A DNA stretch of 64,000 nt from Cupriavidus pauculus (lineage in GTDB: Bacteria; Pseudomonadota; Gammaproteobacteria; Burkholderiales; Burkholderiaceae), in the NCBI RefSeq assembly GCF_022179805.1, contig NZ_BPUO01000008.1, positions 1 through 64,000 on the forward strand, written 5' to 3'. Positions 34,482 to 43,542 of this stretch are shown in pieces. Made by a program: the position numbers and the translations under genes. Every line of letters begins with the position of its first letter. Position 1 is the first letter of the stretch. The notes beneath the pieces were generated by a model, which was given only the letters and a program-made list of their open reading frames with translations, was not told where the DNA came from and did not search any database.

Positions 34482-35117
34482 GTGCGCCGCCGTGCACGCC
34501 GGTTCCTGCCGGCGGTGCTGGCGTTGCTGGCGGTCGTGCCGCTTGCGGTGCTGCTCTCCGTGTCTTTTTCGATACCCGCGCAGGCATCGACGCCCGCCTC
34601 GGCGGGGGCCGCCTCCTCGCCGCTGCCGCCGTCCGCTCCGGCGTCCGCGCCGGCCGCCGCGCCCGTATCGCGGCCGGACGCCGTCGCCCGGGTGGTCATG
34701 AGCCTGCTCAGCTATGCGCGCTGGCCCAGTGAGCGCGAGACGGTGCGCCTGTGCGTGGACAGTTCGGCGCGCTACGCGGGCAAGCTGATGGAAGGCGGCA
34801 CATTGTCCACGGGGCGGCTTGTGGAGGCCCGCCGGGCCGACATCGGGTCGGCTTCGCTGGCATCCGACTGCGATGCCCTGTACCTGGGCGCGATCAACGA
34901 CGCCCGCCGGCGCACGCTGACCGCGTCCCTGGTCGGCAAACCCGTGCTGGTGATTACCGAGGAGGATTTCGAGTGTGAGGGCGGCAGCATGTTCTGCCTG
35001 AGCATCCGCGAGCATCAGGTGTCGTTCCGGATCAATCTCGATGCCATCGCACGCAGCGGCATCCACGTCCATCCTGGCGTGCTGCAACTGGGACGCCGCA
35101 AGGCGTCGGCGCCATGA
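34482..35117 (+). CDS. yfiR: YfiR-like periplasmic repressor of the adjacent cyclase
   Basis: YfiR (TpbA-linked system) is a periplasmic protein that holds the membrane cyclase YfiN off until redox or cell-wall stress. The product (211 residues from GTG 34482) has a clear signal peptide MRRRARRFLPAVLALLAVV, cut near PAQA, and a DUF4154/YfiR domain: MSLLSYARWPSERETVRLCV, DCDALYLGAINDARRRT, VLVITEEDFECEGGSMFCLS, VSFRINLDAIARSGIHVHPG. Cys pairs in the mature domain agree with the disulfide-bonded family. The GTG start is chosen because it yields a proper leader; no ATG is in frame upstream of the leader. It overlaps yfiN by 4 bases. Confidence 0.85.
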   Translation: MRRRARRFLPAVLALLAVVPLAVLLSVSFSIPAQASTPASAGAASSPLPPSAPASAPAAAPVSRPDAVARVVMSLLSYARWPSERETVRLCVDSSARYAGKLMEGGTLSTGRLVEARRADIGSASLASDCDALYLGAINDARRRTLTASLVGKPVLVITEEDFECEGGSMFCLSIREHQVSFRINLDAIARSGIHVHPGVLQLGRRKASAP

Positions 35118-36391
35118 ACCTGCCCGGCCGCCGTCGCCCCCATCCACCCGCACCTACGCGCCCGACGCTGTTCGGTGCGCTGCGCCGCATCCATCTTGGC
35201 GTGGCACTGATCGCGGTGTTCACTGCCGGCATTTCGTTGACATTCCTGGGCCTGACCGCGCTGCGCGCCTATGCCGACCACAACCTGCGGCTGGTGGCGC
35301 GCTCCATCGCCTATACGGTGGAAGCACCGGTGGTGTTCCGCGACGAAGCGGCCGCGGCGGACACCCTGTCTGCCATCGCCGCCGCCGAAGACGTGGCCGC
35401 CGTCACGGTTTTCGACCGCGAGCACCATCAGATGGCGGCGTGGCAACGCCCCGGCCAGGACCGCTTTCCGGAGCTGCGCGCGCTGGCCGGCGACTTGCTG
35501 ACGTCCGGCCCGGTGGAGCAGCCGATCATCCATGAATCGCAGCAGGTGGGCAGCGTGCGCGTGGCGGGCGACCCCATCGCCCTGCTCCACTTCCTGCTGC
35601 AGGGCGCGCTGGGGCTGATGGCCTGCCTGCTACTGACGGCCGTGGGCGCGCACTACATGTCGTCGCGGATGCTGGCCAACATTGTCGATCCGTTGCGCAA
35701 CCTGATGCGCGTGGCCCATGCCGTGCGATCCGAACGCGCGTTCGGGCAGCGCATGCCCCCGGCCCGCATCGAGGAACTCAACGCGCTGTCCGAGGACTTC
35801 AACGTCCTGCTGGACGAACTGGAGGCGTGGCAGAAGCAGCTACAGCACGAGAACCGTTCGCTGGCGCACCGCGCCACGCACGACAGCCTGACAGGATTGC
35901 TCAATCGCGCCGCATTTACCGAGGCGCTTGACCTGGCCGTGCGCGCTGCCGCGGCCCGCAACCAGTACGCCGCCGTGCTCTATCTAGACAGTGACGATTT
36001 CAAGGGTATCAACGACCGCCACGGCCACGCCGCCGGCGACGCCGTGCTGATCGGCATCGCCGACCGCATCCGTGGCTGCCTGCGCGACACCGACTGCGTG
36101 GCCCGCCTGGGCGGCGACGAGTTCGCCGTGCTGATTGCCGCGCTGCGCCAGCCCGAGGATGCCGTGCACATCGCCGAAGACATTCTCGACGCCATGAACC
36201 AGCCCGTGGGGCTTCCCGATGGCGACTCGATCGTCGCGCCGCTCAGTATCGGCGTCGCCGTGTATCCGCTGCACGCCCGCAATGGCACGGCCCTGCTGCA
36301 TGCGGCCGACGCCGCCATGTACGGCGCCAAGCGCCAGTCCGGCGCCACCTGGCGCAGTGCCGAGGCCGCTCCACCGGAATCCCACGCATAA
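35114..36391 (+). CDS. yfiN: YfiN/DgcN-like membrane diguanylate cyclase
   Basis: The 425-residue protein has TM1 (about 27-48), a periplasmic PAS-like sensor (CHASE8-type, to about 155), TM2 (about 158-182), HAMP and a GGDEF domain (about 255-420). The active site ARLGGDEFAVLI and I-site RDTD five residues before it are intact, so it should make c-di-GMP. It overlaps yfiR (ATGA) and is followed by yfiB after 10 bases, the arrangement of the Pseudomonas YfiBNR/TpbB system. Expected output is more biofilm and cellulose when YfiR is displaced. Confidence 0.92.
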   Translation: MNLPGRRRPHPPAPTRPTLFGALRRIHLGVALIAVFTAGISLTFLGLTALRAYADHNLRLVARSIAYTVEAPVVFRDEAAAADTLSAIAAAEDVAAVTVFDREHHQMAAWQRPGQDRFPELRALAGDLLTSGPVEQPIIHESQQVGSVRVAGDPIALLHFLLQGALGLMACLLLTAVGAHYMSSRMLANIVDPLRNLMRVAHAVRSERAFGQRMPPARIEELNALSEDFNVLLDELEAWQKQLQHENRSLAHRATHDSLTGLLNRAAFTEALDLAVRAAAARNQYAAVLYLDSDDFKGINDRHGHAAGDAVLIGIADRIRGCLRDTDCVARLGGDEFAVLIAALRQPEDAVHIAEDILDAMNQPVGLPDGDSIVAPLSIGVAVYPLHARNGTALLHAADAAMYGAKRQSGATWRSAEAAPPESHA

Positions 36392-36401
36392 AGGCCGCGC
36401 C

Positions 36402-36929
36402 ATGCCGCCGCTCGACGCCACCCGCCGCCGGCATCTGCGCCACCTCGCAGCGGCCAGTCTGGGGGCGGCGCTGGCGAGTCTGCTGGCCCTGACCGGCTGC
36501 GCCAGCGCACCTCCGCCGGGCAAGCTCACGCCCGAGCAGGTGGCCGTGCTGCAAAGCCAGGGCTTCTCGCTGACCGACCTGGGCTGGGAACTGGGCTTGC
36601 CGGACAAGGTGCTGTTTGGCTTCGACGAGGACACGATCACGCCCGAACGACAGGCAGCGCTGCTGCGCATCGGCCGGCTGCTTCACGGCGCGGGTATCGA
36701 CTCCCTCCGCATCGACGGCCATACCGACGACGCCGGCACCCTCGAATACAACCAGCAACTGTCCGTGCGGCGCGCCGAGGCCGTGGCCCGCGTGCTGGCC
36801 ACCTGCGGTTTTCCGCGCGACCACATGCAGGTGCGCGGCCTGGGCAAGACCCACCCGATCGCGGACAACAGCACCGCCGCCGGACGCGCCGAAAACCGTC
36901 GCGTGGCGATCATCGTGTCGGTCGACTAG
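36402..36929 (+). CDS. yfiB: YfiB-like OmpA-domain lipoprotein
   Basis: The 175-residue product has a lipoprotein leader with lipobox LTGC (Cys about 34) and a C-terminal OmpA peptidoglycan-binding domain: LFGFDEDTITPERQAALLRI, IDGHTDDAGTLEYNQQLSVR, LGKTHPIADNSTAAGRAENR. In the YfiBNR system this outer-membrane lipoprotein sequesters YfiR and so releases YfiN. It lies 10 bases after yfiN. The leader is longer and more Arg-rich (ATRRRHLRHLAAASLGAALA) than usual, but the lipobox is clear. Confidence 0.9.
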   Translation: MPPLDATRRRHLRHLAAASLGAALASLLALTGCASAPPPGKLTPEQVAVLQSQGFSLTDLGWELGLPDKVLFGFDEDTITPERQAALLRIGRLLHGAGIDSLRIDGHTDDAGTLEYNQQLSVRRAEAVARVLATCGFPRDHMQVRGLGKTHPIADNSTAAGRAENRRVAIIVSVD

Positions 36930-37202
36930 CAAACGTCCGTGACAACTCGCACCACCATAACCGAAGAAACACTCTAATTTCCTGCTCCGTTTACCAGCGA
37001 TCCGTGCCGGATAAGACGCAGGCGCCTGCCCGCCACCGGGAGTGGGGTTGACGCCGTTGCAATTTCTACAAAAAACCGGGCAAACCCTGCCCGTCGGCGG
37101 TAGGGATCAGCCGTACACTCCCGGGGGCGCGCAAAGTGGGGCAAGGGGAGCTTGCCGGCCAGCGCGTAACGAATTCCCAAAATAACGAGAAAGTCAGAAA
37201 GC

Positions 37203-39749
37203 ATGCGTACCCAGGCGCTGGAACAGGCGATCGATGCCGTGGTCGCTGTCAACGCGCGCAACCAGGTCACCCTGTTCAACGCCGCCGCAGAGGCGTTGTG
37301 GGGCATCCACCGCTCGGCCGTGCTTGGGCAATGCGCCAGCACGCTGGCGCTGGGCTCGCTCACCGCGCCAGCCGGCGACGGGACCGACACCTCACGCCCC
37401 ATCGCCATCCACCGGTCCGACGGCACGGTGCGCCATGTTTCTATCCATCGCGCAGCCTTTGCCCCGCTCGAAGGCGATGCCGCCTCGTCGGTGCAATTTG
37501 CCGCGTTCGTGGGCGACCATCACGACGGGCGCGGCGAAACGTTGAGCCCGGCCGGCCTGCGCATGCTTTCCCTGTGCCTGGACCACGCCGAGAACCCGGT
37601 CATGATCACCGACGGGCGGGGCATCATCTGCCACGTCAACGGCGGCTTTGCACGCCTGCTCGGCTATGCCCGGCATCAGGCCGTGGGCCGGCTGTGGCAC
37701 GAACTGCTGAAACCACTCAACGCGCGCGCCGACATGATCGGCGCCCTGCTGGCGCCGCTGGCGCAGGGCCGGCCGCTGCAGCACGAATCGCTGGTGGCCG
37801 ACAAGGCCGGCCAGCCGCGCTGGCTGTCGATCGCCGTGAGCCCGATCATGGGTACGGTGCCACCGGCCAGCATGGTCAACACGGTCAGCGTGCTGACCGA
37901 CATCACTGCCACCAAGGTGCGCGAATCGATCCAGCACCGCACGCTGGAGGCGCTGGCCCGCGACCTGCCCACCCGCGAAATCATGGCCGACCTGTGCCGC
38001 CGCGTGGAGCGCATGGCGCCCGGCGCCACCGCGTCCGTGATGCGCGTGGCCGACGGCCGTCTGAAGCTGGTGGCGATGCCGTCAGCCGACCCGGCTTCCG
38101 TGGCCGCCTTCGACAACCTGCCGATCGGCCTGCAATCGGGCTCCTGCGGGGCGGCGGCATTCCTGGGCAAGCCCGTGGCCGTGGGCGATATCTCGCGCGA
38201 TCCGCGCTGGGAAACGCTGCGCGACGACGCGCAGGCCGCCGGGCTGGCCGCAAGCTGGTCCACCCCGGTGCGGGCCGCCGACGGCCGCGTGCTGGGCACG
38301 TTCGGGCTGTGCTTCACGGAATCGCGCCTGCCGGACGCCTTCCACGAAAACCTCGTGGCCGTGGCGGCAGACCTGTGCGCGCTGGCGTTGTCGCGCGACC
38401 AGGCGCAGGAACGCATCCACCGGCTGGCCTATTACGATGCGCTGACAGGCCTGCCCAATCGCCAGCTGCTGCTGGCACGCGCCGACGATGCCGTGGCCCG
38501 CGCCAATGCCGACGGCTCGCCGCTGGCGCTCGTGTTCATCGACCTGAACGACTTCAAGCGCGTCAACGACATCCAGGGGCATGTGGCCGGCGACCGGTTC
38601 CTGGTCGAGGTGGCCACGCGCCTGCAACAGATGTCGCACACCCGCCATGCCGATGCGCTGGTGGGACGCCTGTCTGGCGACGAATTCGCCGTGCTGCTGC
38701 CTGACCACACCCGCGAAGACGCGATCGCCGCCGCGCACGACCTGCTGCAGGCGCTCGACGCTCCGGTCAACATCGGGCACGGATTGAGCCTGGCGCCATC
38801 GGCCAGCATCGGCATCAGCCTGCTGACCGACCAGGCGCGCGACCGCGAAACGCTGCTGCACCACGCCGACCTGGCCGTCTACCAGGCCAAGCGCCAGCGC
38901 ACGCAGGACCAGGCCAACCAGATCTGCCTGTACGACGCGGCGCTGGCCCGCCGCCTTGGCGACCGGCGCACGCTGGAGGCCGAGTTGCGCGAAGCCATCG
39001 GCGAGGGCCGGCTGCGCATGCACTACCAGCCGCAGGTGCACCTGGCCACGGGCACGCTATGGGCCGTGGAAGCGCTTGCACGCTGGCCGCATCCGCGCCG
39101 GGGCGACGTATCGCCGTCGGTCTTCGTGCCGCTGGCCGAGGAATCGGGATTGATCGTCGCGCTGGGCTACTGGGCCGTGCGCGAAGCGTGCAGCCAGCTC
39201 GCGCAATGGCGCCGCGCGGGTGCCGAAGTGCCGGCGGTATCGGTCAATCTGTCGCCGATCTGCATCCGCGACCCGGGTCTGCCCGACGTCGTGGCGCACG
39301 CGCTGAACGCCAACGGCCTGCCGCCCGGCGCGCTGACTATCGAAATAACGGAAGGTGTGTTCCTGGAGCAGACGACCGAGGCGGAAACCACCATCGGCGC
39401 CTTGCGCAAGCTGGGCGTGCGTCTGTCCATCGACGATTTTGGAACGGGATTTTCGAGCCTGAGCCAGCTCACGCGCCTGCCAGTGGAAGAAATCAAGCTG
39501 GACCGCAGCTTCCTGGTGGATCTGGAAACCAGCGAAGCCACGCGTACGCTGGTGGAGGCCGTGATCCGCATCGGCCGCGCGCGCGAACTCACGGTGGTGG
39601 CCGAGGGCGTGACCAGCGCCTACCAGCGCCAGTTCCTGTTCGACCAGGGCTGCCATGTGGGACAGGGTTTCTTCTTTGCCCAGCCGCTGCCGGCCAAGGG
39701 CATCGAAGGCTGGCAGCCCCAGACCGCGTGGCCCGGGGTGCCGTCCTGA
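37203..39749 (+). CDS. PAS-PAS-GAF-GGDEF-EAL c-di-GMP phosphodiesterase (DosP-like layout)
   Basis: The 848-residue cytosolic protein has PAS1 (about 5-105), PAS2 (about 118-240), GAF (about 250-400), GGDEF (about 405-575) and EAL (about 590-845). PAS1 (VVAVNARNQVTLFNAAAEAL) and the domain order match E. coli DosP. The DosP haem ligands could not be placed, so oxygen sensing is unproven. GGDEF is degenerate, SGDEF in GRLSGDEFAVLL. EAL keeps WAVEALARW, SVNLSPICIRDP, ITEGVFLEQ, LSIDDFGTGFSSL, IKLDRSF and VVAEGV, so it should hydrolyse c-di-GMP. The 273 bases upstream hold its promoter region. It sits between yfiRNB and bcs. Confidence 0.92.
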   Translation: MRTQALEQAIDAVVAVNARNQVTLFNAAAEALWGIHRSAVLGQCASTLALGSLTAPAGDGTDTSRPIAIHRSDGTVRHVSIHRAAFAPLEGDAASSVQFAAFVGDHHDGRGETLSPAGLRMLSLCLDHAENPVMITDGRGIICHVNGGFARLLGYARHQAVGRLWHELLKPLNARADMIGALLAPLAQGRPLQHESLVADKAGQPRWLSIAVSPIMGTVPPASMVNTVSVLTDITATKVRESIQHRTLEALARDLPTREIMADLCRRVERMAPGATASVMRVADGRLKLVAMPSADPASVAAFDNLPIGLQSGSCGAAAFLGKPVAVGDISRDPRWETLRDDAQAAGLAASWSTPVRAADGRVLGTFGLCFTESRLPDAFHENLVAVAADLCALALSRDQAQERIHRLAYYDALTGLPNRQLLLARADDAVARANADGSPLALVFIDLNDFKRVNDIQGHVAGDRFLVEVATRLQQMSHTRHADALVGRLSGDEFAVLLPDHTREDAIAAAHDLLQALDAPVNIGHGLSLAPSASIGISLLTDQARDRETLLHHADLAVYQAKRQRTQDQANQICLYDAALARRLGDRRTLEAELREAIGEGRLRMHYQPQVHLATGTLWAVEALARWPHPRRGDVSPSVFVPLAEESGLIVALGYWAVREACSQLAQWRRAGAEVPAVSVNLSPICIRDPGLPDVVAHALNANGLPPGALTIEITEGVFLEQTTEAETTIGALRKLGVRLSIDDFGTGFSSLSQLTRLPVEEIKLDRSFLVDLETSEATRTLVEAVIRIGRARELTVVAEGVTSAYQRQFLFDQGCHVGQGFFFAQPLPAKGIEGWQPQTAWPGVPS

Positions 39750-39753
39750 CGCT

Positions 39754-40029
39754 TCAGTCGCCGAACGGGTTCGGAACCGTACTGGCCGGATCGTCGTCGA
39801 GATCGAATTCGTCGCGCACTTCGTCCACCACCACGCGGATGGCGGCCTCGAAGCCGCGCGCATTGCCAAAGCGTGCCATGTCCCAGTTGCGCCCTCGCAC
39901 ATCGCGTTCGTGGGGCTCAGGGTCCGGCACCCGGACATGGGTACCGTCGTCCGCGATCTCGTCGATGTTCTGAATCCGCCGGCTCACCTCTTCCTTGATG
40001 ACACGCCGGCTGCGCGCGCGCTTGGCCAT
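39754..40029 (-). CDS. Small charged hypothetical protein
   Basis: The 91-residue product starts MAKRARSRRVIKEEVSRRIQ and ends DDDPASTVPNPFGD, a basic N-terminus with an acidic C-terminus. Family not recognised, no signal peptide or membrane helix. AGGAGG precedes the ATG at 40029, a strong ribosome-binding site. It converges on the EAL gene (4 bases between stops) and lies 74 bases from the end of the aminotransferase gene on the same strand, so it may be co-transcribed with it. Confidence 0.7.
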   Translation of the reverse strand: MAKRARSRRVIKEEVSRRIQNIDEIADDGTHVRVPDPEPHERDVRGRNWDMARFGNARGFEAAIRVVVDEVRDEFDLDDDPASTVPNPFGD

Positions 40030-40103
40030 GAGCAGCCTCCTATCGGTGGTTCCACCGCAGCGGCCATGCTAGCACGCGTGCCCGGCACCGGGCACGCATG
40101 TGA

Positions 40104-40952
40104 TTACAACGCCGATTTTGCCGCCTGGTAGGCCGCGTAGAGGCGCTGGAACACCGGGCCCGGCTGTCCGTTGCCCACGGTCTTGTCGTCGATCTTCACC
40201 ACCGGCAGCAGCTCCTTGCTGGCCGAGGAAATCATCACCTCATCGGCCGCGAACACCTCGTCGCGTGCGATCTGGCGGGCCTCGAACGGGATGTCCAGCG
40301 CGGCGCACAGCTCTTCCATCAGGCCGTAGCGGATGCCTTCGAGGATCAGGTTGTCCTTGGGCGGCGCGGACACGCGACCCTGCTTCACCACCCAGACGTT
40401 CGACGCCGACGCCTCGGTCAGCATGCCGTCACGGAACTGGATGGCTTCGGTCACGCCGGCTTCGGCCGCCACCTGGGCCGCCAGCACGTTGCCCAGCAGC
40501 GACGTGGACTTGATCTGGCAGTTCAGCCAACGCCGGTCTTCCATCGTCACGCAGGCCACACCCTGGGTCACCGACGCCGCCGGCGGCAGGGCCATCGGGT
40601 TGGTCATGATCAGCACGGTGGGCGTGACTTCCTTGGGGAACGCATGGGCGCGCTTGGCCACGCCGCGCGTGACCTGCATGTAGATCATCTGGTCGGCCAG
40701 GCCGTTGGCCTGCACCACGCGGTCGATCTGCGCCAGCCATTCCGCTTCCGTATGGGGGTTGGGAATGCCGATGGCGGCCAGGCTGCGCGCCAGGCGTGCC
40801 ATGTGTTGAGCGCCGCGGAACGGCTTGCCGTTGTAGAGCGGAATGACTTCGTAGATCCCGTCACCAAAGATGAAACCCCGATCGAGCACGGGAATGCGGG
40901 CTTCGGACAACGGGAGCAGCTCCCCGTTCAGCAGGACGACGGCTTCGGACAT
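40104..40952 (-). CDS. dat: D-amino-acid aminotransferase (fold-type IV PLP enzyme)
   Basis: The 282-residue enzyme shows the class IV aminotransferase pattern: LDRGFIFGDGIYEVIPLYNG, YMQVTRGVAKRAHAFP, RWLNCQIKSTSLLGNVLA with the PLP Lys at about 148, AIQFRDGMLTEASASNVWVV and VFAADEVMISSASKELLPVV. RGVAKRxHxFP is characteristic of D-alanine aminotransferases. It would interconvert D-Ala and D-Glu for cell-wall use or D-amino-acid breakdown. ATG 40952 is chosen over an upstream start at 40988. It diverges from bcsB. Confidence 0.9.
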   Translation of the reverse strand: MSEAVVLLNGELLPLSEARIPVLDRGFIFGDGIYEVIPLYNGKPFRGAQHMARLARSLAAIGIPNPHTEAEWLAQIDRVVQANGLADQMIYMQVTRGVAKRAHAFPKEVTPTVLIMTNPMALPPAASVTQGVACVTMEDRRWLNCQIKSTSLLGNVLAAQVAAEAGVTEAIQFRDGMLTEASASNVWVVKQGRVSAPPKDNLILEGIRYGLMEELCAALDIPFEARQIARDEVFAADEVMISSASKELLPVVKIDDKTVGNGQPGPVFQRLYAAYQAAKSAL

Positions 40953-41143
40953 GGCAATTTCTCTTTGGAGGAAAGACGGTTCCGGCATTCTTCCACATGC
41001 CGCGCACTGCCTTTATGCAAATTCGGCATGCCGTCCTACACGTGGCGAATCACGCATTGGAAAGATGCAAGAAAAAGTTTTTGTATGCCGGCAGCCGTAT
41101 GAATTGAATCTTTCTTAATTCACTGCCGACTCCCCGCAAACCC

Positions 41144-41174
41144 TTGCTGCTGGCCGAAAACTGCGTGCTATATT
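41144..41174 (+). promoter_or_regulatory. Candidate sigma70 promoter of the bcs operon
   Basis: TTGCTG (41144-41149) and TATATT (41169-41174) are separated by 19 bases, a slightly long spacer, 61 bases before the bcsB ATG. The whole 282-bp gap (40953-41234) between dat and bcsB is relatively AT-rich and must serve both directions. No c-di-GMP riboswitch fold is apparent to me. Confidence 0.3.
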
Positions 41175-41234
41175 CGCCACGCAGTATTCCCGGAAAGCAG
41201 TGTTCTTGCTGCGATATTCACAGGGCACCCCGAT

Positions 41235-43541
41235 ATGACGGAACTCGTGTCAGGCCTGCTACGTGGCTGCATGCGAACAATTGTGGTGTTGGCCGCCGTG
41301 CTGCCGGCCGCACTTCCGCTCGAAGTTGGCGCCCAGACTGCGGCACCGGCTTCGGCACCCGCTTCGACACCACCTTCGCCCGCCCCGGATTCGGCCGCGA
41401 CACCACCCGGGCGCGCGCAGACCCTGACCTTTGCCCAGATGGGCGCCAACTACACGATCCCGCTACGCGGAGTCGATCCCGACCGCACCGTCAACGTCGG
41501 CGTACGTCTTGACGAGGTGGTGACGGCGGCCAGGCTGAAGCTCGTCTTTACCTATTCGCCTTCGCTGATCTATCCGCTTTCGCACCTGAAGATCCGCCTG
41601 AACGACGAAGTCGTGGCCACGCTGCCGCTCGACAAGGAGCACGCAGGCCAGCAAGTCTCGCGCGAGATCGATCTCGATCCGCGCTTCTTCACCGATTTCA
41701 ATCGCATCAACGTGCAGATGATCGCGCACTACACGCTCGATCATTGCGAAGACCCCTACCACTCCAGCCTGTGGACCGACATCAGCCCCACCAGCACGCT
41801 GACGCTGACCAAGTCCACGGTGACGCTGCCCGATAACCTGGCGCTGCTGCCCGCGCCGTTCTTCGACCGCCGCGACAATCGCCGCGTGACCGTGCCGTTC
41901 GTGCTGCCCGCCAATGCCGATCCGGTCACGCTGCGCGCGGCGGGCGTGGTGGCGTCGTGGCTGGGCGCGCTGGCCAGCTATCGCGAGCTGCGCTTTCCGG
42001 TGACACGCACGGCGCCGGCCGATGCCCACGCCATCGCACTGGTCCTGCCCAACGCCCAGCCCGACGGCATCCGGCTGGAGAAGATCGACGGCCCGACCGT
42101 CAGCGTCATGCCCAATCCGGCCAACCCGGGCCGCAAGCTGCTGGTGCTGGCGGGCCGCACGCCGCAGGAGCTGGAAGTGGCCGCCAACGCCGTGGTGCTG
42201 GGCAAGGCCGGCATGGCCGGGCCCAGCACGCTGGTGAAGACGGTGGACCTGGGCAAGCCGCGCCAGCCCTATGACGCGCCGGCCTGGGCGCCGGTGAATC
42301 GGCCGGTCATGTTCAAGGAACTGGTGACGGACCCACAACAGCTCCAGGTATCGGGCGCCAGCCCCGACGCGATCCGCGTGAACCTGAAGGTTCCCGCCGA
42401 CCTGTTCGGCTGGAACGAGCGCTCGGTGCCGCTGAACATGAAGTACCGCTACACGGCGCCGTCCACCTACAACGACTCGGTGCTCAGCATCGACGTGAAC
42501 GACCAGCTTGTGCGGTCGTACCGGCTCAAGCCGCTGACCGTGCAGACCGACGAAAACCTGGTCAGCGTGCCATTGCTGTCGGGCGGCAGCGCCAGCGTCA
42601 GCAACGAGATCCTGATCCCGGCGTTCCGCGTGGGCAGCAACAACCAGATGCAGTTCCGCTTCCATATCGACTCGCAGAAGACCGGGCTGTGCGCGTCCAC
42701 CGCCGCCAACGTGGCGCGTGCCGCGGTGGACCCCGATTCGTCGATCGACTTCAGCGGCTTCCTGCACTACGCGGCGCTGCCCAACCTGGCGTTCTTCGCC
42801 AATAGCGGCTACCCGTTTACCCGCATGGCCGACCTGGCCGATACCGCCGTGGTGATTCCCGACGCGCCCGGCACGATTGACCAGGAGGCCCTGCTGACCG
42901 TGCTGGGGCACATGGGCAAATGGACCGGCCTGCCGTCGCTGCGCGTGAGCGTGGTGCCCGCCAAGTCCATCGAAACGGTGAAGGATCGCGATCTCGTGGT
43001 GATCGGCACCGGCAGTGCCGCGCAGGTGCTGCAGCAATGGGGCAAGTCGCTGCCGCTGCTGATCCAGCAGGGCAGGACCGAGATCGCATTGCGCGACCAG
43101 CGCTCGCACGCCTGGTCGAACTGGCTGAGCGGCGTGGAGGCCGACAATATCTCGCCGGCAGGCCGCGCGATCCTTGCTGCCGATGGCCCGCTGGCTGCGC
43201 TGATCGGCTTTGAATCGCCCTACGCGGAACAGCGCAGCGTGGTGGCACTGACTGCGTCCAGCGACGACCGCGTGCGCGACGTGCTGGACGTGCTGGAAGA
43301 CCCCGGCAAGGTGGCCCAGATCCGTGGCGATCTCACCGTGATCCGCCAGCGCGACCTGGAAGGGCTGCGGCTGGGCGATACCTATTACGTCGGCAATCTG
43401 CCGTGGTATGCGCGGCTGTGGATGCATATGTCGGCGCATCCCGCGCTGCTTGCCATGGCCGGCATCCTGGCCGGGCTGCTGGTGGCGCTGACACTGTTCT
43501 GGGCGCTGGGCCGGCTGGCGGCACGCCGCAATGGAGGCTGA
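41235..43541 (+). CDS. bcsB: Cellulose synthase periplasmic subunit BcsB
   Basis: BcsB binds the nascent glucan in the periplasm and anchors BcsA. The 768-residue product has a signal peptide (MRTIVVLAAVLPAALPLEVG with a short preceding extension), two carbohydrate-binding/flavodoxin-like repeats (HLKIRLNDEVVATLPL, RFFTDFNRINVQMIAHYTLD, and later SVLSIDVNDQLVRSYRLKP, MQFRFHIDSQKTGLC) and one C-terminal membrane helix (about 733-757, LLAMAGILAGLLVALTLFWA). An ATG at 41271 is a possible alternative start. Here it leads the operon, whereas in E. coli bcsA precedes it. Confidence 0.94.
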   Translation: MTELVSGLLRGCMRTIVVLAAVLPAALPLEVGAQTAAPASAPASTPPSPAPDSAATPPGRAQTLTFAQMGANYTIPLRGVDPDRTVNVGVRLDEVVTAARLKLVFTYSPSLIYPLSHLKIRLNDEVVATLPLDKEHAGQQVSREIDLDPRFFTDFNRINVQMIAHYTLDHCEDPYHSSLWTDISPTSTLTLTKSTVTLPDNLALLPAPFFDRRDNRRVTVPFVLPANADPVTLRAAGVVASWLGALASYRELRFPVTRTAPADAHAIALVLPNAQPDGIRLEKIDGPTVSVMPNPANPGRKLLVLAGRTPQELEVAANAVVLGKAGMAGPSTLVKTVDLGKPRQPYDAPAWAPVNRPVMFKELVTDPQQLQVSGASPDAIRVNLKVPADLFGWNERSVPLNMKYRYTAPSTYNDSVLSIDVNDQLVRSYRLKPLTVQTDENLVSVPLLSGGSASVSNEILIPAFRVGSNNQMQFRFHIDSQKTGLCASTAANVARAAVDPDSSIDFSGFLHYAALPNLAFFANSGYPFTRMADLADTAVVIPDAPGTIDQEALLTVLGHMGKWTGLPSLRVSVVPAKSIETVKDRDLVVIGTGSAAQVLQQWGKSLPLLIQQGRTEIALRDQRSHAWSNWLSGVEADNISPAGRAILAADGPLAALIGFESPYAEQRSVVALTASSDDRVRDVLDVLEDPGKVAQIRGDLTVIRQRDLEGLRLGDTYYVGNLPWYARLWMHMSAHPALLAMAGILAGLLVALTLFWALGRLAARRNGG

Positions 43542-43542
43542 C

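Noticed and set aside
40953..41234. c-di-GMP riboswitch before bcsB
   Set aside because: I could not find the conserved GEMM-type core or tetraloop receptor; a covariance search would decide.
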